From Gammaproteobacteria bacterium (GTDB lineage: Bacteria; Pseudomonadota; Gammaproteobacteria; Chromatiales; Chromatiaceae): 5,767 nt of DNA. Below, piece after piece: positions 5,469 through 5,767 of the stretch. A model generated the notes under the pieces. The model was not told where the DNA came from. It worked only from the letters and a program-made list of their open reading frames with translations, and searched no databases. Location: assembly GCA_024277555.1 (NCBI GenBank), contig JAJRUY010000072.1, positions 1 to 5,767 of the forward strand. Reading direction: 5' to 3'. The position numbers and the translations under genes are program-made. Each line of letters begins with the position of its first letter. Within the stretch, counting starts at the first letter, position 1.

Positions 5469-5767
5469 ATGACCCACTTCATACCAAAAATCGCCATCGC
5501 TGCGGTGGCAATGCTCGCGCTGGGTGCCTGTAAGGACGACTACTACTATAACAGTGGTGGCGGCTATGATGGCGGCTATGGCGGCGGCTATTATCCGCCG
5601 GTATATGACTACGACGCTCCCAGGGCGGAACTGGTGAACAACTGCAAGGGCAAAGTCAGGGAAAAGGTCAGGAAACGTATCGGCTATGGCGCGAAGATCT
5701 CCTGGGGAAACATCGATGTCTACAACAGCTCCCGCCGCGAAGCTACCATCAACGGGCGGGGTACCGC
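5469..5767 (+). CDS. Small lipoprotein with GGYX repeats (cut by right edge)
   Basis: The first 99 codons are visible and the frame is open to the window end. The N-terminus, with a hydrophobic stretch AIAAVAMLALGAC, is a lipoprotein signal with lipobox LGAC, so C21 should be lipidated. The +2 residue is Lys, not Asp, which favours outer-membrane sorting. A tyrosine/glycine-rich linker follows with GGYD-GGYG-GGYY (31-42) and PPVYDYD (43-49). From about residue 52 a charged region begins (C59, KGKVREKVRKR, then ISWGNIDVY and GRGTA), probably the start of a small folded domain. The start ATG 5469 has a strong AAGGAG 5 nt upstream. It lies 21 nt after the ATPase and could be the last gene of that operon or have its own promoter. 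I do not recognise a function. It is too short and too unlike known families to be the missing substrate-binding protein. Confidence 0.88.
   Translation, partial: MTHFIPKIAIAAVAMLALGACKDDYYYNSGGGYDGGYGGGYYPPVYDYDAPRAELVNNCKGKVREKVRKRIGYGAKISWGNIDVYNSSRREATINGRGT
5559..5594 (+). repeat. Three tandem 12-bp repeats encoding GGYX
   Basis: GGCGGCTAT recurs exactly every 12 bp, at 5559, 5571 and 5583, each followed by a variable codon (GAT, GGC, TAT). This gives GGYD, GGYG and GGYY in frame within the lipoprotein linker. Repeats of this kind can change copy number by slippage without breaking the frame. Confidence 0.85.

Overview
The window looks like chromosomal DNA of a gammaproteobacterium. It is moderately GC-rich by eye. 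It encodes a close relative of the RNA pyrophosphohydrolase RppH, and beside it, transcribed the other way, a HAD-IB phosphatase, an arrangement I remember from Pseudomonas. A single-polypeptide pyruvate:ferredoxin/flavodoxin oxidoreductase (POR) and an FMN/Fe-S glutamate-synthase-like protein point to a lineage with low-oxygen or ferredoxin-based metabolism, such as a facultative anaerobe or sulfur oxidiser. That last step is inference. No mobile elements, tRNA, rRNA or CRISPR are visible, and all gene bodies appear intact apart from the two cut by the window edges.

Layout. (1) 1-647, minus strand: the N-terminal ~215 codons of a nifJ-type POR, cut by the left edge. (2) 648-763: a 116-bp divergent control region. 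It ends in a perfect palindrome, TTTGAC-AGGA-GTCAAA, that contains the Shine-Dalgarno of the next gene and abuts its ATG. (3) 764-2266, plus: a 500-residue membrane-anchored glutamate-synthase-like FMN/[3Fe-4S] protein with no glutaminase domain. (4) 2271-2798, minus: rppH, convergent with the previous gene across only 4 bp. (5) 2799-3032: a 234-bp divergent intergenic region with two substantial inverted repeats. (6) 3033-5447, plus: a tightly packed set of HAD-IB phosphatase, FecCD/BtuC-type permease (20-nt overlap) and BtuD/FecE-type ATPase (4-nt ATGA overlap). (7) From 5469, plus: a small lipoprotein with a GGYX tandem repeat, 21 nt after the ATPase and cut by the right edge.

How the genes may work together. 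POR reduces ferredoxin or flavodoxin. The divergent FMN/Fe-S oxidoreductase belongs to a family that can use reduced ferredoxin, so the pair may share electron carriers and control; this is inference. RppH acts on mRNA 5' ends and is probably independent of both neighbours. The permease and ATPase form the membrane and motor parts of a type II importer for cobalamin, heme or an iron chelate; cobalamin is my preferred guess. No periplasmic binding protein is encoded here, so it must lie elsewhere or be shared. The HAD enzyme is translationally linked to this importer, but its substrate cannot be read from the sequence.

No clearly new multi-gene system is evident. The most interesting signals are the palindrome around the Shine-Dalgarno at 748-763, the inverted repeats upstream of the HAD-ABC operon, and the orphan membrane-anchored glutamate-synthase-like enzyme.
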